NCBI GenBank assembly: GCA_028583415.1
Contig: CM053265.1
Coordinates: 28,365,815-28,429,814 of the forward strand
DNA length: 64,000 bases
Source of the DNA: Protea cynaroides
Lineage: Eukaryota; Streptophyta; Magnoliopsida; Proteales; Proteaceae
Direction: 5' to 3'
Below the pieces are notes generated by a model, which was not told where the DNA came from, did no database searches, and saw only the letters and a program-made list of their open reading frames with translations. Below, in pieces: positions 22,743 through 34,475 of the stretch; the first letter of the stretch is position 1; each line of letters opens with the position of its first letter. Both the position numbers and the translations under genes were made by a program.

Positions 22743-25700
22743 TGTGAGGACAAAGATGGAAATCTTTAGAAGTCGCCACTTAGATTTAGGTCTAGGACCT
22801 TAGAAATGTGAAATCTCACCCCAAGGTAAGACTTCGATTGACTCATGACCCTTAGATTGGAATTCTGGTCCATCAGAGATTGGGTAAGCGTCAGGTTACG
22901 GTTATGGGAAGGGGTTAGGCACCCAAACCGCCCGATCGAAATCGGTCTCCTATACCTTTCCTATGCTAGACTTTATTTGTTAAGCCAAACCAAACCAAAT
23001 GGTTTGATATCATTGAACCGAATCTGTATCCATCAGATTGCCTACGTATTACAGATTTATTTCGAAAATCAAGTTCACCATTGTAGTTCAGGTGTGATTA
23101 AAGTTTATGGCTGTGATTTATGCTTGTGCATGATTAAGTTCTTTGTTCACGTTGAAATTTATGCTTGAAAGGTTGAGAAATCCTATGGGTTAGGATCTGG
23201 ATAGTCCATGTGGACTGATAGATAGTCCTAGTGGATCTAAGAATAACCCTATTTGGGTTGGAATGTGGATAATATCCTAGTGGATCTATGGATAGTCCAA
23301 GTGGACTAAGATGTGGATAAATATCCTAGTGGATCTATGGATAGCCCAAGTGGACTAAATGTGTGGATAACCCTATTTGGGTTAAAATATGGGGGATATC
23401 CTAGTGGATCAATGGATAGTCCGAGTGGACTAAAGTATGGGTAAATATCCTAGTGGATCTATGGATAGTCCGAGTGGACTAAGCTGTGGATCCGAATTTG
23501 GGCTTCTCCCAAATGGCCTACGTATCTTAGGGTTTGACCTAGAAATCAGAATCCGTGTAGTTCGGGATGGATAACCTGTTCTAGGTTAATGATTGAGAAC
23601 CTATTCTAGGTTTAGGGTTTAGAATCTATTCTAGGCTTAGGGTTTGCCGAGGGGTAAATCGTCCTAAATTACCCTTTTCATTCTGAATTCTAATTTTGAA
23701 AGGTTTGGCAAAGAATTCTCTTTCTTTATTAAGGTTTTATTATTCCCATTATGCCCTTCCCAAGAATGTGGGCGCCTAAATGCACGTCCCCACGCCTAGA
23801 TTGTCTTCTAGAAGTGTGCAGATATGGCAGTTTGACTAGGTTGTTGCATAAAATAAGTTATTGCCAAAAAATAGAATATTCTATCTAAATATGGCACATA
23901 AAACATTTATGGCAAGAAATTCACATACAGTAAGATTGTTTAAAAAATCTTTCAAATATGGCATGTATTGCAAATAAGGCAAGGGCTTATATGGCATGAT
24001 CTAGTATGCTATCTTCTAAGCATGGCAAGACCCTAATTGCCATTTTCTTTCCATATTTAGGGTTTTCTACCCTAATTATTATTTTCTTTCCATCTTAGGG
24101 TTTTCTACCCTAAATGTTACTTTCTTTCCATTTTAGGGTTTTCTACCCTAATTATTATTTTCTTTCCATTTTAGGGTTTTCTACCCTAATTATTTTCATT
24201 CCATTTTTTAGGGTTTTCTACCCTTATTGTTATTTTCTTTCCATTTTAAGGTTTTCTACCGTAATTGTTATTTTCTTTTCATTTTAGGGTTTTCTACCCT
24301 AATTATTTTCTTTCTATTTTTTAGGGTTTTTTACCCTAATTGTTATTTTCTTTCCATTTTTTAGGGTTTTCTACCCTAATTGTGACAATAAGCATTTAAT
24401 ATAGCATGTGAGCAAGTGTAGCAGACAAATATGGCAATAAACATGTGTAGCATTCCAATCATGGCAATGTGATTATTCCAATTATGGTAGTGTGATCATT
24501 CCAATTATGGTAGTGTGACCATTCCAATTATGGCAGTGTGACCATTCCAATTATGGTAGTGTGTGCATATAAGCATATAAACATCATAAATATTGGCTCA
24601 AATCCTCAATCTAATGGTCGGATCTTTTCAAAACATGATAATCATGATCAATGACTCAGAATTCTTCAAACCAACCAAAATCAATGGCTTAGATTCATCT
24701 AATCAACTCATGATGATCATCCAATGGTTCAAATCACTTATAATAATAATCTAACCGTCAAGGTTCATTTAAATCATTCTTGAAGACAATCCAATGGTTT
24801 AGATCATCCAAAATGATAATCTAACCGTTAAGATACATTTATATCAGTCTTGAAGACAATCCAACGCTCCAGATTTATCTAATCAACTCATAAATGACCA
24901 TCTAATGGTTTAGATCCAAAATAAACATCCAATGGCCCATATCATCACACCATCAGAATAAAAAATCAATCATCCTATGGTCCTTATTTTCATATCATCA
25001 CATGATCAAAATTCATGGTTGATGGCTCGATTTTCAACTCATCAAAAAAATCCAAATCAAAGGGCCATATTAACTTCATATCGAAATTCTAAATCAAATG
25101 GCCATATTTTTATTCTCATGAAATTCAAGATCAAAGGCTATATCACAAAATTCAAAATCGATGGCCATGATTTAATCACATTCAAAATTCATCCAATGCC
25201 CATAACATCACATGATCTAAGTCATCGAACGGCTCATATCTATTATCATAACATGATCAAAATCAATGGTTCAAATTCAGTCAATATTACATAAACAAGC
25301 CAATGATTCAAATTTAATAATCAGAATTATCATGGTTTAACTGTTCGGATTAAACATCAATATTATCAAATTATTAAGGTTTCTATTCAGACTTAATTAA
25401 TGATGCTGATCGGGTGGTTCTGATCATATAGGGAAGAGATCAATGATGCAGGTAATATGGGATGGAGATGTGATAGTTGCAGCAGTGAAGTGTATTGGGT
25501 TTGATTGGGACTGCAAGGTGGAGGTGCATGGTTGATCAGACATAGCTCATTGGTTGTGAGATTGAGGAAATTGGTTTGCCGGTTGGGGGTATGGTAAATG
25601 GAGGTATTTGCAGGTAATGGTGGTCGGTGTGGTAATGAATCGGTGACCAGGTGGTAGGAGGTTGGGGCAATAGGATATGAAGAAGAAGAAAATAAAATAA

Positions 25701-26299
25701 AAAAAGGGCGGTGGTTTACCTGTTGCAGATCCATTGCCTTCTCCTTCTTCCTCTTCTTCATCTTCTCGTTCTGCTTCTCTCCATTCTCCCCCAAAATCGA
25801 GATCCCTCTTTTCTGATTTTTTTTTTGTTTTTTTTTTCTCCTCTCCACCGGCCTCCTCCTTCTTCTCGGTCCTCTCCCCTTCTTTTTCTGATTTTTTTTT
25901 TCTCCTCTCCACCTCCTCCTTCTTCTCGGTCTTCTCCCCTTCTTTTCTGATTTTTTTTTTTTGTTTTTTTCTTCTCCTTTCCACCTCCTCCTTCTCCTCG
26001 GTCCTCTCCCCTTCTTTTCTGATTTTTCTTCTCCTCTCCACCTCCTCCTTCTTCTCGGTCTTCTCCCCTTCTTTTCTGATTTTTTTTTGTTTTCTTCTTC
26101 TCCTTTCCACCTCCTCCTTCTTCTCGGTCCTCTCCCCTTCTTTTTTGATTTTTTCTTCTCCTCTCCACCTCCTCCTTCTTCTCAGTCTTCTCCCCTTCTT
26201 TTCTGATTTTTTTTTGTTTTTTTTCTCTCCTTCTCCTCTTCTCGATTTTGATTTTTTTCTTCCAAAACCACCGCCCTCCTCTCTTTCTCCTTATCTTCT

Positions 26300-26347
<48 letters not shown>

Positions 26348-28062
26348 TTTCGGATTCTCCTCCATCTCCCTTTTTTTCTGATTTTTTTTCTTTTCTCCTC
26401 TTTCAGCCTCCTCTCTCCCTCCGATTTTTTCTTTTACGGCTTCCCCCCCTGTTTCTCTTCGGGATCTTTTCCTTTTTATTTTTTTTTCTTTCTTATCTTC
26501 TCCTCGATTCTCTCTCCCTCTTCCTCAATCTTCACCGCCCTCTCTCTTTTATTCTCGGATTCTCACCGCTCTCTCTCTCTCTCCGATCTTCTCCTCTTTG
26601 ATTGATTTTTTTTTATTTTTTTCCTTTTTCTCCACCGCCCTCCTCTCTTTTTCCTTTCTCATCTTGGTTCCGATTCTCTCTTTTAGATCCTCCCTCTCGA
26701 GTTTCCTTTCCAGTTGAACCGAATCTTCCATTCATATATATATATATATATATATATATGATATAATATATGCAATATCATAAAATTCTTGCACATGAGT
26801 TAAACGAACTTGGTCCAAACTGGTCTGACTTGAGTTGACTGGGCTGGACTGACTTAAACTGAGCTGGGTTGGACTAAGAATGACTTGAATTAACTGGGTT
26901 GGGCCAAGACTGGCTTGGGTTGAGCTGAGTTGACTGGATTGACTGGAATTCACTGGGTTCTCTCTCTATCATTTCACGGGTCATTTCCGCTGTTATCCCG
27001 CACGGAATTTTTCGATGGCCTTAATTCTAAATTTTTTGCTTTCATTTTGTAGAACATTAAAAATGAGGAATATAGGAACTTGAATCACCTCATTTGGAAG
27101 TAAAATGGTCAACTTATGAATTTTTGAAGTTTAAGCGGACCAATTATCGATAATTTGGCTAACCATTCTGCATGAGATCCTTCGGAGGTTTTTACCGGAA
27201 ATATTTTATGTCCACTTTGTAGAGCACTAAAAATGGAACATAATGAGACTGGAATCACCTGAATCCGATGTAGAACGGAAAAGATATGCAGCTTTGAAGT
27301 TCTGACGATAATTTTGCATGCAAGCTTGCATGGGACCCACTGGTGACTTCTACCCGGGATTTTTTTATGTCCACTTTGTAGAACATCATGAATGAAGAAT
27401 AATGGTCTTGGAATCATCTGAATCCATTGTAGAACGGGAGAGATATGAAGCTTTGAAGTTCTAACGATCATTTTGCATGCAAGTTTGCATGGGACCCACT
27501 AGTGACTTCTACCCGGATTTATGTCCACTTTGTAGAACATCATGATGAAGAATTGGTCTTGGAATCATCGATGTGGAACGGGGAAAGATATGAAGCTTTG
27601 AAGTTTCAACGTCATTTTGCATGCAAGTTTGCATGGGACCCACTGGTGACTTCTACCCGGGATTTTTTACGTCCACTTTGTAGAACATCATGAATGAAGA
27701 ATAATGGTCTTGGAATCATCTGAATCCGATGTCGGATGATCAAGATATGATGATTTGAAATTCAAACGATCCGACTTAGGATAATTTGCATGAAGGCCCC
27801 TGGGATTATTTATAATAATTTCAGAAACCTCCCTTATATGTATCATCCGACTAAAATGGTCATATCTTCCTCATTTGATATCGGAATTGAGCAATTTTGG
27901 TCTCGTTTCGAAGATAATTCTATGACCTATGCATCTATGCAGATAATAGCCCATGATCCTGCTGTGGGGATTAGTGAAAAATCACAAATCTTTGGGTTAA
28001 AGGTCAGAAACCTGGCATATTGGTTCATTTATGCCGAGGGTGGCAAAAATGGGTTGCTTACA
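22743..28062 (-). repeat. B 5' LTR, complete (5,320 bp)
   Basis: In element sense it starts TGTAAGCAACCC at 28062 and ends CCTCACA at 22743, giving proper TG...CA ends beside the GGTAA duplication. Same internal order as the other LTR: SNP-like differences every 30-40 bp, hairpin array 24040-24385, CT tract 25690-26710 with (CT)n near 26305-26345, (AT)n 26734-26759, 158-bp units 27030-27740. The 265 bp unique to this copy (27798-28062) also match, reversed, 40380-40600 in C's LTR. Confidence 0.9.
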
Positions 28063-28598
28063 GGTAAGTGCTTCAATCTCCCTCTACGTTAAGCGTTCTA
28101 GATTGGTTACTCATGATTGGATCAATACCATGCAAAGCGAGGTATTGATCTAAACCATATTTTTCCGTCAAACCCTAATTTAGTCGGTAAACCCTAGATT
28201 CAAGTTCTAGGTTGAAAATCATCGAAACTAGGACTTGAATGGAGTTGGAAACAACTCTAACTCAGTAATCACCTAGCATGTGTAGGAGAAACCCTAGAAT
28301 CAATAGGGGGTGACCGACGGAAGGCTAGAATTGGGTGTATATTCTTCCGGAGACATACCAGTTGACCATACCGGTCTCACCATATTCGACCGGTACTGTG
28401 ACCGGTATCTCCTGGAGGTGGGTCTGTGGGGACCGATCGACCATATCGGTCACACCTTTCCCCACAGTGCCCCGGTTGGTACCTACAACCGGTACCTAGG
28501 ACCGGTCTGCTCTGTGAGGAGTGTTTTTGACCCAGTTGGTTTTTCAACCAATGTAAACCATAAGAAAACTATTCTAATTCAACCCTAACATTGTGTAG

Positions 28599-28658
28599 GA
28601 CCTTGTGATAGCGAGTTTGAATTCTGTAACGCGGAGCAAGCTATCAAACAAGCGTCAG
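28599..28658 (+). other. 60-nt exon-like block in chromovirus LTR
   Basis: Flanked by ATTGTGTAG on the left and GTAAGGG on the right. Same length and flanks at 61055-61114 (G 3' LTR), 59 nt at 54131-54189 (G 5' LTR), and 60 nt with CTAAAC/CTCACC flanks on the minus strand at 52133-52192 (F). In A and in G's 3' LTR, joining it to the 122-nt frame keeps an open frame (P-C-D-S-E-F... then G-Y-T). Confidence 0.45.
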
Positions 28659-29378
28659 GTAAGGGAATCGAACCTAAACCCTATTTATTTAATAACAGTA
28701 AAATGTTGTTAATAACTACGATTCTGTGGACTGATGTTTGTACATACTCGCATGTCATCTTTACTTTCAGTTTTTATTATTGTTCATGCATACTCGCTAT
28801 GCTAGGATGTAATTGTTAGGCATGTGATTGTTTTCGTTGGTGTGTGGAATGGGAAGGGCCGGGGGTCTGGGATCATTCCTTACACTAGCACCTTTTCATA
28901 TCGTTCTGTCTTAGCATGCTTGGTGCGGATAGGTTATCTTAGGGAGGAAGTGGCACTGTGGTCTCCAGCCTGGCCACTAGACTCTAGCTCTATCTCTATG
29001 CCGTAGGGAGCTGTGCTGGGATAGGGCCCACTGTGATGACATATAGGATTGGTTAGTTGCAAGACTAGTTTGCAAGCCCTCGTCAATAGGGGCTTACGTG
29101 TTGGTATGGGTAGGGTATCAGGGGAAGTGTTGGTGGTGTTTAATCCGGATGCTTTAGCTTTATCTCTATTCCATGGTGGGTGCATGTGGGACGACAATGG
29201 CGTTTGATCCATTGGGCGGCTTCACACACTTGTGTATAGAGGTGCGGTGGCCGCCAATCCTTTCTATAGCACATTGCAAACTTAAAACCAGACCATGATG
29301 TAAGTGTTACTTATGCATATGTTTATTGCATTGTTTGATTGTTTTACTAAGCTAAGTTGTGAGCTCACCCTTGTATAG

Positions 29379-29500
29379 GTTATACGGTCGAGGACTACGT
29401 GGACGCTTCAGTATATGGAGGTGATGCTGCTTTAGAAGTGCAAGCAGGAGAGGACGAGCATGATGCTTCATGTGAGTGCCCTTTCTGTGTGTACCTCTAG
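29379..29500 (+). other. Conserved 122-nt LTR reading frame (A 3' LTR copy)
   Basis: After TTGTATAG. Reads YTVEDYVDASVYGGDAALEV, then an acidic stretch, then SCECPFCVYL and TAG. No start codon in frame. See the copies at 2008, 32430, 45089, 51181, 54936 and 61866. Confidence 0.65.
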
Positions 29501-29784
29501 GAAGTTGGTTTTGTTTCTTTATTTGTTTTCAGTTGGATTTATAATTGGGAAGTAAGGATAATTATTTATGTTTTGGTATTTTGAATAACTGGATAATTTA
29601 TTTATCAGTAGAAGTACTCAGTTCATTATATTTAAGACTTTCGCTGTATTTTATTATATTCTAATTATGATTATGTGCAATGGTTTGTATGAGTGGACAC
29701 GGTCTTAATGAGATCCTGGTGTGAACCGTTGGTTCAGTGACGGTTCACTTACACTTTTGGTTCAATCGGAATTGGGGTGTGACA

Positions 29785-31179
29785 ATGATAGAGGATACTG
29801 TAAGTGAGATGGATGTCGTGCTGTAGAATGTTCATAAGTTACTAATGGGAAAGGAGGACACACCTTCCGCATCAAAGGAAGATACCCCTAGCAAGAATAA
29901 TTGGATTGTGTTCTCAACTCCTGCCTTTGAGGAAGAAGGAGAGGTTGTCTGCAAGCAACCGTCGATCATCCATAAGGCTCCTTTAATTAAGAAGCCGAAG
30001 GAATTTGATGATCCATAGGGGAACCGATTAAGTCATGTAGCAGATACTGAGGGGCCTGAAGGGTGTAGAAAGCTAGATCATTGATTCTGAGGGACTGTGT
30101 TTCTTCCCAGATGCCAAACTGCCATCGAAATTTATATGGACTATTGAAAAATTTGACGGGATAGGGGACCCCAAGACACATCTGAGATCATTCACATGAC
30201 TATTAAGCCAAGGGCATGGGTTTATTGTTGAACAACTGGGGCAGGCATTCCAATTCTCATTAACTGGAGGGGCACAAAGATGGCTAATGAATCTGAATCC
30301 CTCACAAGTCCAATCTTGGACCGATATCACCAGAGTCCTTACTAATCATTACTCCTATAATACTAAGATAGAGACTCATTGGAGGCAATTAGAGACTATG
30401 CTACAAAAGTCTGATGAAGGCTTCAAAGAATACTTGACCAGGTTTAGGAAAGTGGCCGCACAACTTTGGGATCGACCGTCAGAGAGGGACCAGGTCCAAA
30501 TGATGATGAAGGGGCTCAATAAGGCATACAAAACATATATATATTTGGATAGGCTATCCTCACATTCGAAGGGTTGGTCGTCGCGAGACAACAAGTAGAA
30601 GATGCCATTAACCATGGAGATGAACTCCCAATGAAAATGGAAAAGTCAGAGGCAGGTCCGAGCAGGTGATCCTATTAACCCAAGAACAACAATGCCCACG
30701 CTCACAAAGAAGTAGCAGTTACGAATACAGTTGTTGCACCGGCACCAAGTAACTATGTGCCACCAGCTCCACGACAAAGGCACTTTAGGCTGTATACAGA
30801 GTTATCATTACCAAGGGAGGTATTGATGGAAAGATTGATGAGGGTTGGAAAATTAAAGCCACCACCACCCATGAATGTACCAAACCCACCACCAGCATCT
30901 TATCGTGTGGAGAAATTCTGTAAGTTCCACAGTCAAGCAGGACATGATAAGGAATACTATTGGAACCTAAAAAATTCCATACAAGACCTAATTGATTCAG
31001 GGGCATTCAATGTACAAGGAAGAACCAATCAGGCATCAAACAACAATAACCCACTCCCATATCATAATGTGAATTTCATAGAATGGGAGATGTCGGAATC
31101 CAAGGAAAAGGTTTGGGAGAGCGAAGTTTGCATGATAGGTGACAATTTGGATCAGGAGTTTGATCTAACTTATCCCTAG
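29785..31179 (+). pseudogene. gag: C gag
   Basis: Starts inside gag at the A insertion. Recognisable Tat-type capsid segments: KFDGIGDPKTHLRSF near 30150, GGAQRWLMNLNPSQVQSW near 30270-30320, FKEYLTRFRKVAAQLWDRPS near 30420-30480. A cysteine/histidine segment KFCKFHSQAGHDKEY is near 30910-30955. Broken by stops (for example 29824, 30017, 30198, 30597) and at least two frame changes. No complete CCHC knuckle seen. Confidence 0.8.
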
Positions 31180-31615
31180 TACTATGGACATTCTGTACCA
31201 TCGAAGAGTCAAAGGAGCCATACATTGTCCACATACCCGATGAATAACAAGAAATTACTCAGCTCAATGAACAATTTGATGAATTTGGAATCTACATACC
31301 TGGTGAAGGATAGGAAATCAGTTATTTGGATAAACAGTTTGATGACTATGGCATCTACATCCTAGGAGAAGATAGGACTGTTGTAGAGACCTGTACAGGC
31401 AAAGGATATGAGACAGCACATTTAGCAGCAGAGAATTTGGCTTAGCTGGCCAGAGAAAAGGAACAGGGGCAATCTAGCCAACCTAAACCACCCAACCCTG
31501 TTCTCAAGAAATTGCAGAAAACACAGGCGAATGTCTCCATCTGGGAGCTATTGATGGCATCAAAAATTCATAGGGACGCCGTGCTGAAATCGCTGACAAA
31601 CATATAAGTCCCTGT
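31180..31615 (+). pseudogene. C gag-protease linker
   Basis: Acidic, Gln/Asp-rich, with a short repetition (QFDEFGIYIPGE and QFDDYGIYILGE near 31270 and 31335). Remnant of the spacer between Gag and protease in Tat elements; several stops. Confidence 0.55.
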
Positions 31616-31619
31616 AATA

Positions 31620-32149
31620 ATGGATTGCAATGAACTAGTCGATCTGGTCGGTGGCTATTATGCAGTAAATTCAATCATATTTAGCAAGGCAGACCTCCCT
31701 AGTGAAGGAGCCAAACACATCAAAGCACTACACATCACTATTGGTTGCAGAGACAAGGTTGTCTCACAAGTGTTAATTGATAATGGGTCAGCCCTAAATG
31801 TATTTCCCCTCAGAACATTCAGGTACTTGGGATTCAAAGATGAAGAGATGAAGCCATTAGACCTGATCATCAAGGCTTATGATAACACTCGTAGGGCCAT
31901 CCAAGGTGTCTTTATTGTGCCTATCCGAGTCAGTCCGGCTGTACTTGATACAGATTTTCAAGTCATTGATATCCAGGCTACATTTAATATACTACTGGGT
32001 CGACCATGGTTACATGCAACCAATGCAGTTGTGTCACCCTGCATCAGAAAGTCAAATTCATACATGGAGACGTCATCATAACCATCAATGCAGATTCAAA
32101 AATGCTTAATGCACTGGCTACAGGGAGAATGGGTTTATAATATGATGAA
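31620..32149 (+). pseudogene. pol: C protease
   Basis: Aspartic protease with active site VLIDNGSALNV near 31770-31800 (D-N-G, the form usual in Tat/Ogre elements), and FNILLGRPWLHATNAV near 31985-32030, the conserved C-terminal strand. Frame shifts near 32040 and is cut at 32149 by solo LTR S. Confidence 0.85.
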
Positions 32150-32429
32150 TGTCACACCCCAATTCTGCACTAATCTGAATGGTGTGATGAACCGTCTATG
32201 ATCCAACGGTTCAACCAGGATCTCGAATAGGCTATGTCCTTTTGCTTAAACCATACACATCCACAACCATAATCATAGTAAATAAACAATAGCGAAAGTC
32301 TTTAATATTAATGAACTGAGTATCTAATAGTGATATCATAAATAAAGTATCCAATTATCTCAAATAACTGAAGACATAAAATAAAATAAATTAATCAATT
32401 ACATGTTTTGAATAATCTGACAAATAAAT

Positions 32430-32551
32430 CTAATCAAAGACACATGAGTTGCACTCACACGACGTTTCATACGACTCCATAATAGCTTCTGCATCCATCG
32501 TCGCAACATGCCCGTACATTGGAGCATTCATATAATCTTCAACTGTAGGAC
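32430..32551 (-). other. Conserved 122-nt LTR reading frame (S copy)
   Basis: Minus strand after GATGCAG. Reads PTVEDYMNAPMYGHVATMD, then AEAIMESYETSCECNSCVFD and TAG. Same length as the A and G copies despite strong divergence. Confidence 0.65.
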
Positions 32552-33529
32552 CTGCATCATCTAGTAAAGTTATTCGATGTCGAAAGGGTGAGCACACATC
32601 ATGGCTCAGTGAGCAAACAAAACAATGCAACAAACATATGCATGCATTCAATTCATATCTTTGGTCTGATTCATAAGTTTGCAATGTGCAATAGAAAGAA
32701 TAGGTGGCCGCCGCACCTCTATACACGAGTGTGTGAAGCCGCCCAATGGATCAAACACCATTGTCGTCCCACATGCACCCATCATGGAATAGAGATAGAG
32801 CTAAAGTGCCTGGATCAAATACCGCATGACACTTTCCCTGATGTCCTACCCATACCAACACGTAAGCCCCTATTGGCGAGGGCTTGAAAACTGGGCTCGC
32901 AACTACCAATCCTAATGTCAAATAGTGTATCCAAAGCCTCACCCCAGCATCCCTCAATACGTCCATAGAGATAGAGCTAAGGCCCCTCGCTAGAGTCAGA
33001 GACTACACGGTCCGAGACCACCTCCCATGATGCCCTACGACATCATAGTTCTGCTAAGGTAATGGCGATACGACGATGTTAGTGGACGAGACATGAGTAG
33101 AGATAGAGCTAGAGTCTGGTGACCAGAACCACAGTGTCACGTCCTCCCCTTGATGCTCCATGCACATCAAGCACACTAACCACACACATACATTCACATG
33201 CCTATTCCTGTCATCATCATCATCATCATGTTATAAATAAATATAATTTAATATGCATGAATAGTAATAACAAGAATATTGGATGACATGTGAAATGTAC
33301 AATACACGCATACAAATATAGAATCATTCATGGCATTGGACTCAATAAATAAAAATGGTTTATTATTAGCCAATTAATTTAGGTCTTGTTCCCTCACCTT
33401 TGGTTGATAGTAGATCCTTATTCAAGCTTTATGAATGACTTTTAAACCACTTGAAAACCTAACAAATTTATAGATTTTAAATCAAAATTAATTCTCATGA
33501 ATTTAGACTAACAGAAACTGAGGGGTCGC

Positions 33530-33720
33530 AGGTATGGCAGCACCTGTGGTCTCAAGGTCTACGACCACAGGGCGTGGGGTCTCAAGGTGTGGTCACATAT
33601 CCTACGACCACACGTGTGACCACACCCTCCTTGGAAACTTCCCGAGGGCATGTGGTCAGACATGTGTGTCACGTGTGGTCGCACATCATGCGACCACACG
33701 TGTGATGGTCGACCTTTCAC
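33530..33720. repeat. TGTGGTCG word cluster of LTR S (transcribed side)
   Basis: Dense CTACGACCACA, TGTGGTCGCACATC and GCGACCACACGTGTG words in both orientations. The second cluster of the same LTR (34195-34330) has the same word. Confidence 0.75.
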
Positions 33721-34475
33721 TCTCAACTCCAATTCCTTCATGCTCAGATTCCTTGGCTTGTATTTATGGTCCTTCCTATGATTGTTCTATTGCTTAGAAC
33801 TAGTATTTTATATAGAATCCATTGTCCACATAATTTCCTCCCATGGTTTCTCTTGGAATTTATCCATGGATTGATGATTTGGGTTTCACTTAAATCTTAT
33901 CTCTTTCATGAACTATTTTAGGCTCTCAATTTAACATGGGAAATGTTTTCATACCTTAAGCTTGTTGAAGATTTAGAGCTTTCTCTGAATTTTCTTCCTC
34001 GTTAGTCCTACTCTTCAATTCTCCTTCTCTTCCTTCTCTTCTCTTTCTCCCACTTCTAGTTAGAGTTCTAAAAGGGTGAAAGCAGTTAAGGGACGTCCCA
34101 TTTATAGAGGAAAACCCTCCATAATAAGCCCCACTGAGTTTAGACAAGAACCCCCTTCAGATTAGGAAGGTTTCCTAAATTTGGTTCTGACCGGAATCCA
34201 TGTGGTCGGAGGTGGGGTCGCAGAACCCGTCGACCACACCCTCTGAAACATGTGACCACACGACTAAAATTCCTGTAGTTGCACTATTTTGAGGTGTGGT
34301 AGATCACACCTGTTATGGGATGCGACCATACGATCAAAATTGACTATTTTTTGGTTAAATTTCATACCTGCTCTTATGGTTTCATCACGCACTTGGTTCG
34401 CTTGGCTCGACCATGATAGGAAGACCTAATACAAGGTGGTATGACCGGTTAGTTCGATTCGGGTCTTACAATGAG

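Larger units (their letters stand above)
8842..28062 (-). mobile_element. Element B: 19.2-kb non-autonomous Tat/Ogre-like LTR element
   Basis: Two long direct repeats (8842-13766 and 22743-28062) flank a 9-kb interior. Target duplication: GATAA at 8837-8841 and GGTAA at 28063-28067. Removing B and one copy restores ACCAACGGTAAGTGC, the sequence seen in related LTRs. A primer site reads on the minus strand next to the right repeat (22723-22741), so the element is in minus orientation with its 5' LTR on the right. No gag, protease, RT, RNase H or integrase motif is visible in any frame, so it must have moved with enzymes from another element. Size and structure fit the class called large retrotransposon derivatives. 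The two LTRs look about 97 percent alike by eye, making B younger than A, C or G. Confidence 0.9.
1..29784 (+). mobile_element. Element A: Tekay/Del-like chromovirus, interrupted by B
   Basis: Degenerate Ty3/gypsy element in plus orientation. Parts present: interior of the 5' LTR (1-333), an inverted block (334-2351) with the rest of that LTR, the primer site and an extra ORF, a leader (2352-3479), gag (3480-4767), pol (4848-8275), polypurine tracts, and a 3' LTR split by element B into 8387-8841 and 28068-29784 (about 2.17 kb together). Reverse transcriptase and integrase motifs are of chromovirus type, with a chromodomain-like tail. The element ends with GTGACA at 29784. The next bases, ATGAT, open the gag of Tat element C and are the probable right target duplication; the left one is outside the window. 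Confidence 0.9.
28068..29784 (+). repeat. A 3' LTR, part 2
   Basis: Resumes with GTGCTTCAATC after B and ends GGGGTGTGACA. Contains the second palindromic word cluster (28345-28510, ACCGGT type), an exon-like 60-nt block (28599-28658), repeated CTAGCTCTATCTCTAT motifs (28983, 29156) and the conserved 122-nt frame (29379-29500). Confidence 0.92.
32150..34470 (-). mobile_element. Solo LTR S of a chromovirus
   Basis: Reads TGTCACACCCC at 32150 and GGGTCTTACA at 34470: one complete LTR in minus orientation, 2,321 bp, with ATGAA (32145-32149) and ATGAG (34471-34475) on either side. No internal sequence, so LTR-LTR recombination removed the rest. Its two word clusters (33530-33720 and 34195-34330) use TGTGGTCG/CGACCACA. 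It splits C's pol. Confidence 0.93.

Noticed and set aside
33534..33797. 87-codon frame over the word cluster of LTR S
   Set aside because: His/Cys/Thr richness comes from the TGTGGTCG words; not conserved as protein in the A or G LTRs where the word differs.
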